Shown: positions 18,637 to 28,874, counted from the stretch's first letter. The stretch: 37,139 bases of DNA from Candidatus Accumulibacter conexus (GCA_017592775.1 JAGFNJ010000053.1:1-37139); one strand, 5' to 3'. Notes: a model not told the origin generated them from the sequence alone. Translations and numbers: made by a program.

Positions 18637-19497
18637 CTACTCCGGCAGACCGTTCAGATAATACAGGTTGTCCAGCCGTGCGCCCGGTTTGGCAAGATGA
18701 CCGAACCAGCGATCGTGAATCTCGTAAATCTCGCGGTTGCGCGACAGCCGCGCCAGTACCGCGTTCACCGCCAGGCGGAAATCGGCGTCGTTGCGCCGCA
18801 ACATCAGCGCGTATGGCTCATAGGAAAAGGTTTCGGGGCCGATCGTCCAGTCGCTCTGGTTGCCGGAATCGAGCGCCAGTCCGATCAGCAGCGCGCGATC
18901 CGAGGCGTAGGCGTCGGCCCTGCCCTGCAGCAGTGCTGCCAGCCCGTGCTGATGGTCGCTGACCGTGACCAGTTCGGCACTGACCCGGTGCTGTGCCAGC
19001 GCGGCGACGAGCGTCCGCTCGCTGGTCGTGCCGCCGGCGACGGCGATCCTCCTGCCGGCGAGATCCTCGACGCGCCTGATTCCCGCGCCGCGCCGCGACA
19101 GATACGAGGCACCATCGACGAAGATCGGCAGGCTGAAGTCCACCTCCTGCATGCGCGACAGCGATGCCGTCGTCGAGCCGCATTCGAGATCGATCTCGCC
19201 CGACTTCAGCTTCGCGATCCGCGTCTCCGGAGTCACCGCCACCCAGAGCAACTGCAGTTCCTCGAGACCGAGCTGCCTGGCGATCCCGGCGACCACCCGC
19301 GTACACAGGTCCACCGAGTAGCCCCAGGGCTGGTTGTCGTTGCCGGTATAAGAAAAGGGGATCGACGAGTCGCGGTAGCCGAGCGCGATCGTCCGGTTCG
19401 CCTTGATCTTGTCAAGAGTCCCCGCCGCCTGGACCATCGGCGTCAGCGACAGCAGCAGGCTTGCCACGAGCCAACAACACGAACGATGCAGCCGCAT
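18637..19497 (-). CDS. Amino-acid ABC transporter periplasmic substrate-binding protein
   Basis: This 286-residue family 3 solute-binding protein starts at ATG 19497, preceded by GAGGAGGAG. The signal peptide covers about residues 1-24 (LVASLLLSLTPMVQAAG). The mature part has NRTIALGYRDSSIPFSY, GYSVDLCTRVV, the ligand-lobe segment ETRIAKLKSGEIDLECGSTT and GRRIAVAGGTTSE. These resemble glutamate/aspartate-type binding proteins (GltI/PEB1 group). The exact ligand is not readable. No permease or ATPase gene lies next to it, so it either serves a transporter encoded elsewhere or has a sensing role. Confidence 0.85.
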   Translation of the reverse strand: MRLHRSCCWLVASLLLSLTPMVQAAGTLDKIKANRTIALGYRDSSIPFSYTGNDNQPWGYSVDLCTRVVAGIARQLGLEELQLLWVAVTPETRIAKLKSGEIDLECGSTTASLSRMQEVDFSLPIFVDGASYLSRRGAGIRRVEDLAGRRIAVAGGTTSERTLVAALAQHRVSAELVTVSDHQHGLAALLQGRADAYASDRALLIGLALDSGNQSDWTIGPETFSYEPYALMLRRNDADFRLAVNAVLARLSRNREIYEIHDRWFGHLAKPGARLDNLYYLNGLPE

Positions 19498-19517
19498 CGG
19501 ACTCCTCCTCAACGAAC

Positions 19518-19537
19518 AAAAAAAGCCGGCACCCGGC
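19518..19537 (-). terminator. Rho-independent terminator of the cysM-exonuclease operon end
   Basis: On the minus strand GCCGG-GTG-CCGGC (19537-19525) is followed by seven T (19524-19518). It lies 120 nt after the exonuclease stop and 20 nt before the ATG of the binding-protein gene. It separates the two transcripts, or it could attenuate the latter. Confidence 0.75.
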
Positions 19538-19656
19538 GAGTAGTGATTCTTGCACGGCGGCCGCGGCTTGGGAATCACCGCGCCGGCACTCCGCCGCCGC
19601 GCCGGCATGATCCGCACCACCAGCACCGCCGATTTGCCGCCCAGCCGTGTGCTCCT

Positions 19657-20442
19657 CTACTGCCAGGCCGCCAGGAACTCGTGCCAGTGCGCCTTGTCAA
19701 GCCGCTGCAAGGCAGCACGGACGCTGGCCTGCTCGTGCTCGTATTCGCTCGCCGAGATCTCGCCGCGCATCAGCCGGAAGCGCAGTGCCACGAGATAGGT
19801 ATTGACGGCGTCGGTCTCGCAGTAATCGCGAATCTCGGCGCTGCGCCCCTCCTGCCATGCCTGCCAGACCTTGCTGCCATCCATGCCGAGCTTGCCGGGA
19901 AAACCGATCAGCCGTGCCAGCTCGTCGAGGGGGACGGCGGCCCGCGGCTGATAGAGTGCCAACAGGTCCATCAGATCGAGGTGACGTGTGTGATAGCGGC
20001 TGATGTAGTTGTTCCACTTGAAGTCGCGGCTGTCGGCATGATCGCCGTCGCCGAGATCCCAGTAGCGCGGCGCAACCAGCCCGTGGATCAGTCCCCGGTA
20101 ATGCAGCACCGGCAGGTCGAAGCCGCCGCCATTCCAGGACAGCAGTTGCGGCGTGAACTTCTCCACGCCGTCGAAGAAGCGCTGAATGATCTCCGCTTCG
20201 CCCAGTTCGGGCGCCGCCAGCGACCAGACACGAAAATCCCTGCCGAGGCGCAGCGCGCAGGAAATCACCACCACCCGCTGCAGATGCAACGGCAGGAAGT
20301 CGTTGCCGGTCGCCGCCCGCCGCCGCTGGAAGGCGAGTTCCGCAACCTCCTCGTCGGACAGAGCCGGGTCGAGCACGTGCAGGCGGCGCAGGCCCTCGAC
20401 GTCGGGAACCGTCTCGATGTCAAAGGCGAGAACCGGCTTCAT
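19657..20442 (-). CDS. Predicted 3'-5' exonuclease, PolB-exonuclease-like
   Basis: This 261-residue protein resembles the exonuclease domain of DNA polymerase B (DNA_pol_B_exo2 group). The DEDD-type metal residues are visible: Asp8 and Glu10 in AFDIETVPD, the Asp in WNGGGFDLPVL, and the Asp in DYCETDAVNTYLV. The central KLGMDGSKVW segment is also characteristic. The role is presumed to be processing or proofreading of single-stranded ends; the physiological substrate is unknown. It starts 9 nt after the cysM stop, in the same operon, and is the last gene before the terminator. The ATG at 20442 is preferred to the TTG one codon earlier. Confidence 0.85.
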   Translation of the reverse strand: MKPVLAFDIETVPDVEGLRRLHVLDPALSDEEVAELAFQRRRAATGNDFLPLHLQRVVVISCALRLGRDFRVWSLAAPELGEAEIIQRFFDGVEKFTPQLLSWNGGGFDLPVLHYRGLIHGLVAPRYWDLGDGDHADSRDFKWNNYISRYHTRHLDLMDLLALYQPRAAVPLDELARLIGFPGKLGMDGSKVWQAWQEGRSAEIRDYCETDAVNTYLVALRFRLMRGEISASEYEHEQASVRAALQRLDKAHWHEFLAAWQ

Positions 20443-20451
20443 CAAGGGCGT

Positions 20452-21351
20452 TCAGGCCGGGAAGACACCGGTCGACAGGTAGCGGTCGCCGCGGTCGCAG
20501 ACGATGCTGACGATGGTGGCATTCTCGACTTCCGCCGCCAGACGCAGGGCGACGGTGAGCGAACCGCCCGAAGAGATGCCGGCGAAGATGCCCTCCTCGC
20601 GCGCCAGGCGGCGCGTCATCTCTTCCGCTGCGCCCTGTGACACCGACTCGACACGATCGACCCGTGTGCGGTCGAAGATCTTCGGCAGGTAGGCCTCCGG
20701 CCACTTGCGTATACCCGGGATCTGCGAACCGTCCTCGGGCTGGCAACCGACGATGCAGACGGCAGCGTTCTGCTCCTTGAGGTAACGCGAGACACCCATG
20801 ATCGTCCCGGTGGTCCCCATGCTGCTGACGAAATGGGTGATGCCACCGGCGGTCTGTCGCCACAGCTCGGGGCCGGTTCCCTCATAGTGCGCCAGGGGAT
20901 TGTCGGGGTTGGCAAACTGGTCGAGGATGACTCCACGCCCCTCCCTCTGCATGCCCTCGGCGATGTCGCGCGCCAGTTCCATGCCGCCATCGCGCGGCGT
21001 CAGCACCAGTTCGGCGCCAAAGGCGCGCATCGTCTGCCGCCGCTCGACGCTCTGGTTCTCGGGCATCACCAGCAAAATCCGATAGCCGCGCGCGGCGGCC
21101 ACCATCGCCAGCGCGATGCCGGTGTTGCCCGACGTCGCCTCGATCAGCGTGTCGCCGGGCCGGATGTCGCCGCGTTTTTCGGCACGCGCGATCATCGACA
21201 GCGCCGGGCGATCCTTGACCGATCCGGCGGGGTTGTTGCCTTCGAGCTTCGCCAGGATGCGGTTGCCGCGCGCCTCGCCGAGCGCGCCCGGCAGACGTTT
21301 CAGAATCACCAGCGGCGTATTGCCGACTTGGTCCTCGAGGGTCTCAGCCAT
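20452..21351 (-). CDS. cysM: Cysteine synthase B (CysM)
   Basis: This 299-residue PLP enzyme makes cysteine or S-sulfocysteine from O-acetylserine with sulfide or thiosulfate. The PLP lysine is in [12 protein letters not shown], the substrate loop in [11 protein letters not shown], the phosphate loop in [11 protein letters not shown], and SSGGSL lies near the C-terminus. The motifs and length fit CysM more than CysK. Its start overlaps the hldD stop (two in-frame ATGs, 21357 and 21351), implying coupling. cysM after hldD is a recurring betaproteobacterial arrangement. Confidence 0.93.
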   Translation of the reverse strand: MAETLEDQVGNTPLVILKRLPGALGEARGNRILAKLEGNNPAGSVKDRPALSMIARAEKRGDIRPGDTLIEATSGNTGIALAMVAAARGYRILLVMPENQSVERRQTMRAFGAELVLTPRDGGMELARDIAEGMQREGRGVILDQFANPDNPLAHYEGTGPELWRQTAGGITHFVSSMGTTGTIMGVSRYLKEQNAAVCIVGCQPEDGSQIPGIRKWPEAYLPKIFDRTRVDRVESVSQGAAEEMTRRLAREEGIFAGISSGGSLTVALRLAAEVENATIVSIVCDRGDRYLSTGVFPA

Positions 21352-22354
21352 GTGCATTCAGCCAGTCGACGTATTGTGGGACCGCCTCGCCGACGTCGGC
21401 GAAGGACGCCTGGTAGCCAGCCCGGCGCAGCCTCGTCAGATCGGCCTCGGTGAAACTCTGATAGCGGCCCCTGAGATCCGCCGGAAACGGGATGTATTCG
21501 ATCAGTCCGCGCCCGACCAGTTCCGCCAGCGGCAACGGATCCGCACCGGCGAGCGCCCGGCAGGCATTGACGTTCGCCACCGCCAGCTCGTTGAAGGTCT
21601 GTGCGCGGCCAGTGCCGACATTGAAAATCCCCGACTTCTCAGGGTGTGGGTGATCGAGAAAGAAGAGGTTGACCCGGACGACGTCGTCAACGAACACGAA
21701 GTCGCGCCGCTGCTCGCCGTCGGCATGACCGTCACAACCGGCGAAGAGCCTGACCTTGCCGTCGCTGCGAAACTGGTTGTAGTGGTGAAAGGCCACCGAC
21801 GCCATTCGCCCCTTGTGCGACTCGCGCGGTCCATAGACGTTGAAATAGCGGAAACCAACCACCTGCGAACTCGACGAGCCATTCACCGTCAACCTCTGGC
21901 GGACGATCTGGTCGAAGAGGAACTTCGAGTAACCGTAGACGTTCAGCGGAGCCTCGTGCACCCGATCCTCGCAGAAGACCCTGCCGCCACCGTAGGTCGC
22001 CGCGCTCGAGGCGTAGAGCAGCGGCACCTCCTGGTCGAGGCACCAGTCGAGGATGCCGAGCGAGTAACGGTAGTTGTTCTCCATCATGTAGCGACCGTCG
22101 CTCTCCATGGTGTCGGAGCATGCGCCCTGGTGCAGAATGGCATCGACGTCGCCGTCGAAATGGCCGGCCAGCAGGCGATCGAGGAACTCGTGCTTGTCGA
22201 GATAATCGGCGATCTCGCAATCGACCAGGTTGCGGAACTTGTCGGCCCGCGTCAGGTTGTCGACGGCGATGATGCGGCGCACACCGCGCTCGTTGAGCGC
22301 CTTGACGAGATTGGCGCCGATGAAGCCGGCGGCGCCGGTGACGATGGTATACAT
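21344..22354 (-). CDS. hldD: ADP-L-glycero-D-manno-heptose 6-epimerase
   Basis: This 336-residue NAD(P)-dependent short-chain epimerase converts ADP-D-glycero- to ADP-L-glycero-beta-D-manno-heptose, the last step in making inner-core LPS heptose. The Rossmann motif [11 protein letters not shown] is at the N-terminus, and the catalytic YxxxK is in [21 protein letters not shown] is also typical. AGGTG precedes the ATG. It follows hldA by 9 nt, so kinase and epimerase of the same pathway are cotranscribed. Confidence 0.96.
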   Translation of the reverse strand: MYTIVTGAAGFIGANLVKALNERGVRRIIAVDNLTRADKFRNLVDCEIADYLDKHEFLDRLLAGHFDGDVDAILHQGACSDTMESDGRYMMENNYRYSLGILDWCLDQEVPLLYASSAATYGGGRVFCEDRVHEAPLNVYGYSKFLFDQIVRQRLTVNGSSSSQVVGFRYFNVYGPRESHKGRMASVAFHHYNQFRSDGKVRLFAGCDGHADGEQRRDFVFVDDVVRVNLFFLDHPHPEKSGIFNVGTGRAQTFNELAVANVNACRALAGADPLPLAELVGRGLIEYIPFPADLRGRYQSFTEADLTRLRRAGYQASFADVGEAVPQYVDWLNAHG

Positions 22355-22363
22355 GGAATCACC

Positions 22364-23296
22364 TCATTTCAGTGCGGCCGCCAGCTCGTCACCGTCGACC
22401 ACCGCCGTCCCCAGCTTGCCGACGACCAGGCCGGCGGCAAGGTTCGCCGCATGCACCGCGTCCGGCCAGGTGGCAGCGCCGGCGAGCATCACCGCCAGGG
22501 TGGCGATCACCGTGTCACCGGCACCCGAAACGTCGAAGACCTCGCGTGCCACCGCCCTCTCGTGAATCACCCCGGACTCGTGAAAGAGCGACATCCCCTC
22601 TTCACTGCGCGTCACCAGCAATGCCGCCAGCCGCAGTTGCTCGCGCAACGATTCCGCCTTGCGCGCCAGTTCGTCCTCGTCGTGCCAGCGGCCGACGACG
22701 GTGCGCAGCTCGGCGCGGTTCGGCGTCACCACCGTTGCACCGGCATACTTCGAGAAATCGTCGCCCTTCGGATCGACCAGAACCTGCTTGCCGGCCGCGT
22801 TCGCCAACCGGATCATCTCGCCGATGTGCGTCAGGCCTCCCTTGCCATAGTCGGAGAGGATCACCGCGTCGCAGTCGGCGACGCGGGCGGCAAACTCGGC
22901 CAGTTTCGCGCGCAGGACCTCGTGCGACGGCCACGTCTCGAAGTCGATGCGCAGCAACTGCTGTTGCCGGCCAATGACGCGCAGCTTGACCGTCGTGCTG
23001 ATCGCCGGATCGACATGCAGGCTGACATCGATGCCGCTCGTCGCCAGCAACTGCTGCAGGCTCTGGCCTGCCTCGTCATCGCCGACGACCGACAGCAGCG
23101 AGGCCCGCGCTCCCAGTGCCGCAACGTTGCGGGCGACGTTCGCCGCGCCACCCGGGCGCTCCTCGCTGCGGCCGATGCGGACCACTGGCACCGGCGCCTC
23201 GGGCGAGATGCGCGCGACATCGCCGAACCAGTAACGGTCGAGCATGACGTCGCCGACGATCAGCAGGCGCGCGGCCGACAGATCAGGCAGCCGCAT
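22364..23296 (-). CDS. hldA: D-glycero-beta-D-manno-heptose-7-phosphate kinase (HldA / RfaE domain I)
   Basis: This 310-residue PfkB-type sugar kinase phosphorylates heptose 7-phosphate at C1. It has an N-terminal LIVGDVMLDRYWFGDVARISPEAP, the PfkB motif GGAANVARNVAALGA, and the C-terminal signature DVSGAGDTVIATLAVML with the catalytic Asp. Only the kinase half is present. The adenylyltransferase half of the bifunctional enterobacterial HldE is missing, as in many betaproteobacteria, and should be a separate gene elsewhere. I chose ATG 23296 because the upstream extension starts with TTG and lacks family similarity. Confidence 0.94.
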   Translation of the reverse strand: MRLPDLSAARLLIVGDVMLDRYWFGDVARISPEAPVPVVRIGRSEERPGGAANVARNVAALGARASLLSVVGDDEAGQSLQQLLATSGIDVSLHVDPAISTTVKLRVIGRQQQLLRIDFETWPSHEVLRAKLAEFAARVADCDAVILSDYGKGGLTHIGEMIRLANAAGKQVLVDPKGDDFSKYAGATVVTPNRAELRTVVGRWHDEDELARKAESLREQLRLAALLVTRSEEGMSLFHESGVIHERAVAREVFDVSGAGDTVIATLAVMLAGAATWPDAVHAANLAAGLVVGKLGTAVVDGDELAAALK

Positions 23297-23378
23297 GCGC
23301 GTCCCGGTCGACCAGGGGCAGTGGGCACGCCCGTCCGGCGCCACGCGCAACAGGCTCTGATGATCGCAAGGGAGACTC

Positions 23379-24548
23379 CTAAGGTGTCAGATCGAACTCT
23401 TCGCTGCGCTTCGGAGAATAGGTCTCCCAGCCGCCGCAGGCCGGACAGCGCCAGTAGAACTGACGTGCCTTGAAGCCGCAATTATCGCACCGATAGCGCG
23501 CCAGACGACGCGTGTAGGTCTGCACGATGCCCTTCGCCAGCTCCAGGTCGGGGCGACTCTCGGCGCTGGCGAGCAACAGTCTCGCCTCGAGCAGCTTGTC
23601 GAAGCCGAGCAGCGTCGGGTTTCGCTTCAGCTCGTCACGCACCAGTTCGTAGGCGGCCTGCGGGCCGTCGCCCTCGAGGACGAGCTGGAAGACGACGTCG
23701 AGCAGATCGAGCGACGGATAGTGTTCGAGATAACCGCGCAGCAGGCGCAGGCCGGCGTCCCGCCGGTCGAGCTTGCGGAAGGCGCCGAGCAAACGCTGCG
23801 CCACCAGTGCCAGATACGCCGGATCCTGCTGCTCGATCCGCTGCCAGGACTCGATGGCCGCCTCCCACTGTTCCTCCTGCAGCAGCATGTCGCCCCGCAG
23901 CAGGCTGGCGCGAACGCACTTGCGGTTGCGATCAAGCGCCGTCTGCAGATAACCGGCGGCGAGATCGCGGCGCGAACGGATCATCTCGGCCGCCGCCAGC
24001 TCGCAGTAATACTCGGCGATCTCCTTGTGCGACGCGAAATCCGGCAGCTCGGAGGCGATCGCGATCGCCTTCTCCCAGTGCTTCTCGAGCTGGTAGATCT
24101 CGAGCAGGTTGCGCTTCGCGTCCTCGCCCAGCTCCGAGTCGCGCAGCTTGTCGAAAACGGCCTCGGCGCGATCGAGCAACCCGGCCTTGAGATAGTCCTG
24201 CCCGAGTTCGGCGAGAGCCTGCAGCTTCAGCTCCTGTTTCAGGTCCTCGCGCTCGATCAGATTCTGGTGCATGCGGATCGCGCGATCGGTCTCGCCACGC
24301 CGGCGAAACAGGCTGCCGAGGGCGAAATGCAGCTCGATCGTCTGCGGGTCCACCTTGACCGCCTCGACGAAAGCCTCGATGGCGCGGTCGGGCTGCGCAT
24401 TGAGAAGAAAGTTGAGACCCTGGAAATACGAACGCGGCAGTGCGCGCGACTCGCGCACCAGATGGCGGATGTCGATCCGTGCCGCCAGCCAGCCGAGGCC
24501 GAAGAACAGCGGAAAGAGCAGCAACTGCCAGTAGTCGAACTCAATCAT
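23379..24548 (-). CDS. lapB: Lipopolysaccharide assembly protein LapB (YciM), TPR protein
   Basis: This 389-residue protein has an N-terminal membrane anchor (WQLLLFPLFFGLGWLAAR), a DIRHLVRESR linker, about nine TPR-like helical pairs (residues 45-340) and a C-terminal rubredoxin-like metal site CDNC-x12-CPAC. LapB acts with FtsH to control LpxC turnover, balancing LPS and phospholipid. It lies between ihfB and the heptose genes. The usual upstream partner lapA is not found. The ATG is weakly preceded by GGAAG and overlaps the stop of a 29-codon frame. Confidence 0.95.
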   Translation of the reverse strand: MIEFDYWQLLLFPLFFGLGWLAARIDIRHLVRESRALPRSYFQGLNFLLNAQPDRAIEAFVEAVKVDPQTIELHFALGSLFRRRGETDRAIRMHQNLIEREDLKQELKLQALAELGQDYLKAGLLDRAEAVFDKLRDSELGEDAKRNLLEIYQLEKHWEKAIAIASELPDFASHKEIAEYYCELAAAEMIRSRRDLAAGYLQTALDRNRKCVRASLLRGDMLLQEEQWEAAIESWQRIEQQDPAYLALVAQRLLGAFRKLDRRDAGLRLLRGYLEHYPSLDLLDVVFQLVLEGDGPQAAYELVRDELKRNPTLLGFDKLLEARLLLASAESRPDLELAKGIVQTYTRRLARYRCDNCGFKARQFYWRCPACGGWETYSPKRSEEFDLTP

Positions 24549-24630
24549 TGATCAGGCTTCCAGGCAGAACGCGAATCGCCGGCAGGCAGAGAAACGGCAG
24601 GACCATCCAGGCCCAGGGCAACGAACGCAT
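24541..24630 (-). CDS. Possible 29-residue hydrophobic peptide upstream of lapB
   Basis: A short minus-strand frame (MRSLPWAWMVLPFLCLPAIR...) starts at ATG 24630 with GGGAG 8 nt upstream. Its stop overlaps the lapB start by 8 nt (ATGATTGA), an arrangement suited to translational coupling. It occupies the place where lapA, a small two-helix membrane protein gene, is normally found. It is too short to be LapA. It could be a decayed remnant, a leader peptide or chance. Confidence 0.25.
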   Translation of the reverse strand: MRSLPWAWMVLPFLCLPAIRVLPGSLIND

Positions 24631-24645
24631 CGATCAGCTCCCACA

Positions 24646-24676
24646 GAAACGGGCGGCGACTCTCGTCACCGCCCGT
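24646..24676 (-). terminator. Strong hairpin after ihfB (terminator or attenuator)
   Basis: Minus-strand bases 24676-24649 form a 12-bp stem (one G:U) closed by a GAGA tetraloop and followed by TTTCTGT. The U run is short, so termination may be partial. It lies 34 nt after ihfB and ahead of lapB, where it could separate the ihfB part of the operon from the LPS part. Confidence 0.6.
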
Positions 24677-24710
24677 CATCTGCCACGGCCCGGCGAGCCG
24701 GGGTACCGCA

Positions 24711-24998
24711 TCACTCCGGCGCGGCGTCCACGCGCTCGCGCAGCTCCTTGCCCGCCTTGAAATGCGGCACCCATTTCTCGGGCACCTCGACCTTCTCGCC
24801 GGACTTCGGGTTGCGGCCGACCCGCGGCGGCCGGTAGTTCAAGGCAAAGCTGCCGAAACCGCGAATCTCGATGCGATCGCCCCTGGCCAGGGCCTCCGCC
24901 ATCGCCTCGAGAATCATCTTCACCGACATGTCCGCATCCTTGGCAACGAGTTGCGGGAAGCGCCGGGCCAGTTCGGCGATCAGATCCGACTTGGTCAT
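24711..24998 (-). CDS. ihfB: Integration host factor subunit beta
   Basis: This 95-residue HU-family DNA-bending protein is one half of the IHF heterodimer, which shapes the nucleoid and promoters. It starts [10 protein letters not shown] and has the [14 protein letters not shown] segment and the beta-arm motif [10 protein letters not shown] with the intercalating Pro. AAGG lies about 8 nt before the ATG. It begins 9 nt after the rpsA stop, the classical rpsA-ihfB operon. Confidence 0.97.
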   Translation of the reverse strand: MTKSDLIAELARRFPQLVAKDADMSVKMILEAMAEALARGDRIEIRGFGSFALNYRPPRVGRNPKSGEKVEVPEKWVPHFKAGKELRERVDAAPE

Positions 24999-25007
24999 CC
25001 TCCAGCC

Positions 25008-26705
25008 TTACTGCGGATTGTTCAGCTTGGCCTTGAGCAGCGCCCCAAGGTTCGTGGTACCCGAACTGGCGCTGCTGTCGGCCGAGAACTTCTGCATCGC
25101 CTCCTGCTGCTCCGCCTGTTCGCGCGCCCGGATCGAGAGACTGATCGAACGGGTCTTGCGGTCGACGTTGATGATCATCGCTTCGATCCGGTCGCCTTCC
25201 TTGTACAGCTTGGAAAGGTCGTCGATGCGCTCGCGCGAGGCCTCGGAAGCACGCAGGTAGGCTTCGATGTCGCCTTCGAGCATGACCACGGCACCGCGTG
25301 CATCGACCGACTTGACGACGCCGCGGGCGATGCTGTTCTTGTCGTGCGTCGCGATGTAGCTGGTGTAGGGATCACCGTCGAGCTGCTTGATGCCGAGCGA
25401 GATGCGCTCCTTGTCGGTATCGATCGCCAGCACCACCGCGTCGACCTCGTCGCCCTTGCGGAAGTTGCGGATCGCCTCTTCGCCAGCGACCGACCACGAC
25501 AGATCCGACAGGTGAACGAGACCGTCGATGCCGCCCGGCAGGCCGATGAAGACGCCGAAGTCGGTGATCGACTTGATCGCCCCGCGCACCCGGTCGCCCT
25601 TCTTGTAGTTCATCGAGAACTCGTCCCACGGATTGGCGGCGCACTGCTTCATGCCGAGCGAGATGCGGCGGCGATCCTCGTCGATCTCGAGGATCATCAC
25701 CTCGACCTCGTCGCCGAGCTGGACGACCTTCGACGGGTGGACGTTCTTGTTCGTCCAGTCCATCTCGGAGACATGCACCAAGCCCTCGATTCCCTGTTCG
25801 ATCTCGACGAAGGCGCCGTAGTCGGTGAGGTTGGTGACCTTGCCGAAGAGACGGGTCGTCGGCGGGTAACGGCGCGAAATGCCGACCCACGGATCCTCGC
25901 CGAGCTGCTTCAGGCCGAGCGACACCCGGTTCTTTTCCTGGTCGAACTTGAGGATCTTCGCCTGCACTTCGTCGCCCACCGCCAGCACCTCGGACGGATG
26001 GCGGACACGACGCCACGCCAGATCGGTGATGTGCAGCAGGCCGTCGATGCCGCCGAGGTCGACGAAGGCGCCATAATCGGTGATGTTCTTGACCACGCCC
26101 TTGACGATGCTGCCCTCGCGCAGGGCGGCCAGCAGCGCTTCGCGCTCTTCGCCGACGCTCGCCTCGAGGACGGCGCGCCGCGAAACCACCACGTTGTTGC
26201 GCTTGCGGTCGAGCTTGATGACCTTGAACTCGTAGGTCTTGCCTTCGTACGGCGTCGTGTCCTTGACCGGGCGCATGTCGACCAGCGAACCCGGCAGGAA
26301 GGCGCGAACGCTGTTGGTCATCACCGTCAGCCCGCCCTTGACCTTGCCGGTGATCGTGCCGCTGACCAGGCTGCCATCGTTGAGTGCCTGCTCGAGCGCG
26401 TTCCAGGCGGCGACCCGCTTCGCCCGGTCGCGCGACAGGCGGGTCTCGCCGAAGCCGTTCTCGAGTTGCTCGATGGCAACCTGGACGAAATCGCCGACCT
26501 TGACTTCGAGGACGCCCTGGTCGTTGAGGAATTCTTCAAGATCGATGTAGCTCTCGGACTTCAGGCCGGCATTGACGACGACGAAGTTCTGGTCGATGCG
26601 CACGACTTCCGCAGTGATGACCTCGCCAGGCCGCATTTCCTGGCGACCGAGGCTCTCTTCGAAAAGTTCGGCAAAGCTTTCTTGCATGGTGGGATTGGCT
26701 GACAT
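25008..26705 (-). CDS. rpsA: 30S ribosomal protein S1
   Basis: This protein of about 565 residues binds mRNA on the 30S subunit and is needed to initiate many messages. Six S1 OB-fold repeats run from about residue 20 to 530; repeated signatures include [20 protein letters not shown], [10 protein letters not shown] and [10 protein letters not shown]. The ATG at 26705 ([11 protein letters not shown]) is chosen by similarity. Its ribosome-binding site is poor, as is common for rpsA, which is often autoregulated through its leader. The 198-nt gap to aroA-cmk probably holds this leader, but I cannot point to a specific promoter. Confidence 0.96.
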   Translation of the reverse strand: MSANPTMQESFAELFEESLGRQEMRPGEVITAEVVRIDQNFVVVNAGLKSESYIDLEEFLNDQGVLEVKVGDFVQVAIEQLENGFGETRLSRDRAKRVAAWNALEQALNDGSLVSGTITGKVKGGLTVMTNSVRAFLPGSLVDMRPVKDTTPYEGKTYEFKVIKLDRKRNNVVVSRRAVLEASVGEEREALLAALREGSIVKGVVKNITDYGAFVDLGGIDGLLHITDLAWRRVRHPSEVLAVGDEVQAKILKFDQEKNRVSLGLKQLGEDPWVGISRRYPPTTRLFGKVTNLTDYGAFVEIEQGIEGLVHVSEMDWTNKNVHPSKVVQLGDEVEVMILEIDEDRRRISLGMKQCAANPWDEFSMNYKKGDRVRGAIKSITDFGVFIGLPGGIDGLVHLSDLSWSVAGEEAIRNFRKGDEVDAVVLAIDTDKERISLGIKQLDGDPYTSYIATHDKNSIARGVVKSVDARGAVVMLEGDIEAYLRASEASRERIDDLSKLYKEGDRIEAMIINVDRKTRSISLSIRAREQAEQQEAMQKFSADSSASSGTTNLGALLKAKLNNPQ

Positions 26706-26903
26706 ATGTGTTGAGTGACCTGACCGCAAAACTGCGGGGTGAGTTGATGACGATCACCAGCCTCGCCCGTTGCCGCACGCCCTCGGCGACGACAGGCGGG
26801 ACGACGCATCGACCGTGCCTGCCGGGCAAGCCCGTGCCGGCGGCGGAGACCGCAACGACGCATTGTGACTGGTGACACCTGCTGGCGAACGGCGGCTGCC
26901 GTT

Positions 26904-28874
26904 TCACCCTTTTCCCGGAACCTTGTTGACCCAGTCCAGCACCTGCGCCACCGCTGTTTCGATGGTCAGATCCGTCGTGTCGAGCAATTCAGCATCCGTA
27001 CTCGGCAGCATCGGTGCCACGCTGCGCTCGCCATCCCTGGCGTCGCGCTCCGCGAGATCCTGCACGAGATCGCGGATATTAGCAGCGATTCCTTTGTCGA
27101 TCAACTGCTTAAGACGCCTCTCTGCGCGCATCGCGAGGCTGGCGGTGAGAAACACCTTGGTCGCCGCATCCGGGAAGACCACCGTGCCCATGTCGCGCCC
27201 GTCGGCAACCAGTCCGGGCGGCCGCCGGAACGCCCGCTGCCGGAACAGGAGCGCGCTGCGCACGGCCGGCAGTGCCGCCACCAGCGACGCCGCGCGCGAG
27301 ATCTCCTCGCTGCGGATGGCGTCGCCAACCTCCTCGCCGGCGAGCCGGATCGACGTCGCGGCGAACGCGACATCGAGCGTCGCGGCGATCGCCGCCACCG
27401 CCGCTTCGTCGTCGCAGCCGACGCCGGCGCGCAGCGCGGCGAGGGCGGTCAGCCGGTAGAGGGCGCCCGAATCGAGGTAGTGCCAGCCGAGCGCCTGCGC
27501 CACGCGCGCGGCGACGGTCCCCTTGCCCGATGCCGAGGTGCCGTCGATGGCGATCACCGGCACCGGCCGCGTCATCGCCGCGAAACGCGCGAAATAGTCG
27601 GGAAAGGTCTTGCCGACGGTCTGCGGATCGTTGATCCGCAGCGGTGCGCCACGGGCGGCGAGCGACAGGCACATGGCGATGCGGTGATCGTCGTAGGTAT
27701 CGATCAGCGCCGGCCGCAGCAGCTGATCCGCGGCTGGCGGATGGACGCGGATGAAGTCGTCGCCGCTGTCGACGCGGACGCCGAGCTTGCCGAGTTCGTT
27801 CGCCATCGCCGCGATGCGGTCGGTCTCCTTCACCCGCCAGCTGGCGATGTTGCCGAGCGTCGTCGGCCCACTGGCGAAAAGCGCCACCGTCGCCAGCGTC
27901 ATCGCCGCGTCCGGAATGTGATTGCAGTCGATCTCGATGCCGCGCAGCCGGCCATCGGCAATGCCCGCCGCCGGTGCCGCGGCCTCGATCCAGTTGTCGC
28001 CGACGGTGATCTCGGCGCCCATCGCCGCCAGCGCGTCGGCGAAGCGGACGTCGCCCTGGATCGAATCCTGCCCCACCCCCTCGACGCGCACCGGTCCGCC
28101 GCCGATGGCGCCGAGCGCCAGGAAGTACGACGCCGACGACGCGTCACCCTCGACGTGCAACACCCCGGGCGAGCGATAGACACTGCCGGCGGCGACGGTG
28201 AAGCGTTGCCAGCCGTCGCGCTGCACGGCAACCCCGAAACGCGCCATCGTCGCCAGCGTCATCGCGACGTAGGGTCGCGAGATCAGCGCGCCGACGATCT
28301 CGACTGAGGTCTCGACGCCGCGCAGCGGCAGTGCCATCAGCAGGCCGCTGAGGAACTGGCTCGAGACATCGCCGCGCAGGCGGACGACGGCGGCGCTGGA
28401 GCGCCGCGGCGGCCGGATCAGCAGCGGCGGAAAGCCCTCGCCAGCCAGGTAGTCGATGTCGGCGCCGAGCTGCCGCAGGCCGTCGACGAGATCGCCGATC
28501 GGCCGCTCGTGCATCCGCGGCACGCCGGCCAGCCGGTAGGTGCCGCCGGCCAGCGCCAGCACCGCCGTCAGCGGCCGGAAAGCGGTGCCGGCATTGCCGA
28601 GGAAGAGTTCGGCCGCGCGCACCGGCAGTTCGCCGGCGACGCCGCTGACGACGAGCGCAGCGTCAGCCGCCGGCTCGATGCCGACGCCGAGCGTGCGCAG
28701 CGCAGCCAGCATGCGCGCGGTGTCGTCCGAGGCCAGCAGGTCGCGAATCTCGGTCTGCCCACTGGCCAGCGCCGCCAGCAGCAGGACGCGGTTGGAGATG
28801 CTCTTCGACCCCGGCAGGCGCAGCGTGCCGGCGGCCGAGACGAACTGCGGCAGGTCGAGGAAAGCCGCACTCAT
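26904..28874 (-). CDS. aroA-cmk: Bifunctional EPSP synthase / cytidylate kinase (AroA-Cmk fusion)
   Basis: This is one open frame of 656 residues. Residues 1-433 are 3-phosphoshikimate 1-carboxyvinyltransferase, the sixth shikimate step, with [34 protein letters not shown] and [16 protein letters not shown]. From about residue 434 (Met at 27575) it is cytidylate kinase, which phosphorylates CMP/dCMP, with P-loop [11 protein letters not shown] and [13 protein letters not shown]. The two join with no linker and no stop. No ribosome-binding site is visible before the internal ATG, so a fused protein is likely. Its ATG overlaps the tyrA stop (ATGA). In many bacteria aroA and cmk are adjacent separate genes; fused forms are known in some betaproteobacteria. 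Confidence 0.94.
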   Translation of the reverse strand: MSAAFLDLPQFVSAAGTLRLPGSKSISNRVLLLAALASGQTEIRDLLASDDTARMLAALRTLGVGIEPAADAALVVSGVAGELPVRAAELFLGNAGTAFRPLTAVLALAGGTYRLAGVPRMHERPIGDLVDGLRQLGADIDYLAGEGFPPLLIRPPRRSSAAVVRLRGDVSSQFLSGLLMALPLRGVETSVEIVGALISRPYVAMTLATMARFGVAVQRDGWQRFTVAAGSVYRSPGVLHVEGDASSASYFLALGAIGGGPVRVEGVGQDSIQGDVRFADALAAMGAEITVGDNWIEAAAPAAGIADGRLRGIEIDCNHIPDAAMTLATVALFASGPTTLGNIASWRVKETDRIAAMANELGKLGVRVDSGDDFIRVHPPAADQLLRPALIDTYDDHRIAMCLSLAARGAPLRINDPQTVGKTFPDYFARFAAMTRPVPVIAIDGTSASGKGTVAARVAQALGWHYLDSGALYRLTALAALRAGVGCDDEAAVAAIAATLDVAFAATSIRLAGEEVGDAIRSEEISRAASLVAALPAVRSALLFRQRAFRRPPGLVADGRDMGTVVFPDAATKVFLTASLAMRAERRLKQLIDKGIAANIRDLVQDLAERDARDGERSVAPMLPSTDAELLDTTDLTIETAVAQVLDWVNKVPGKG

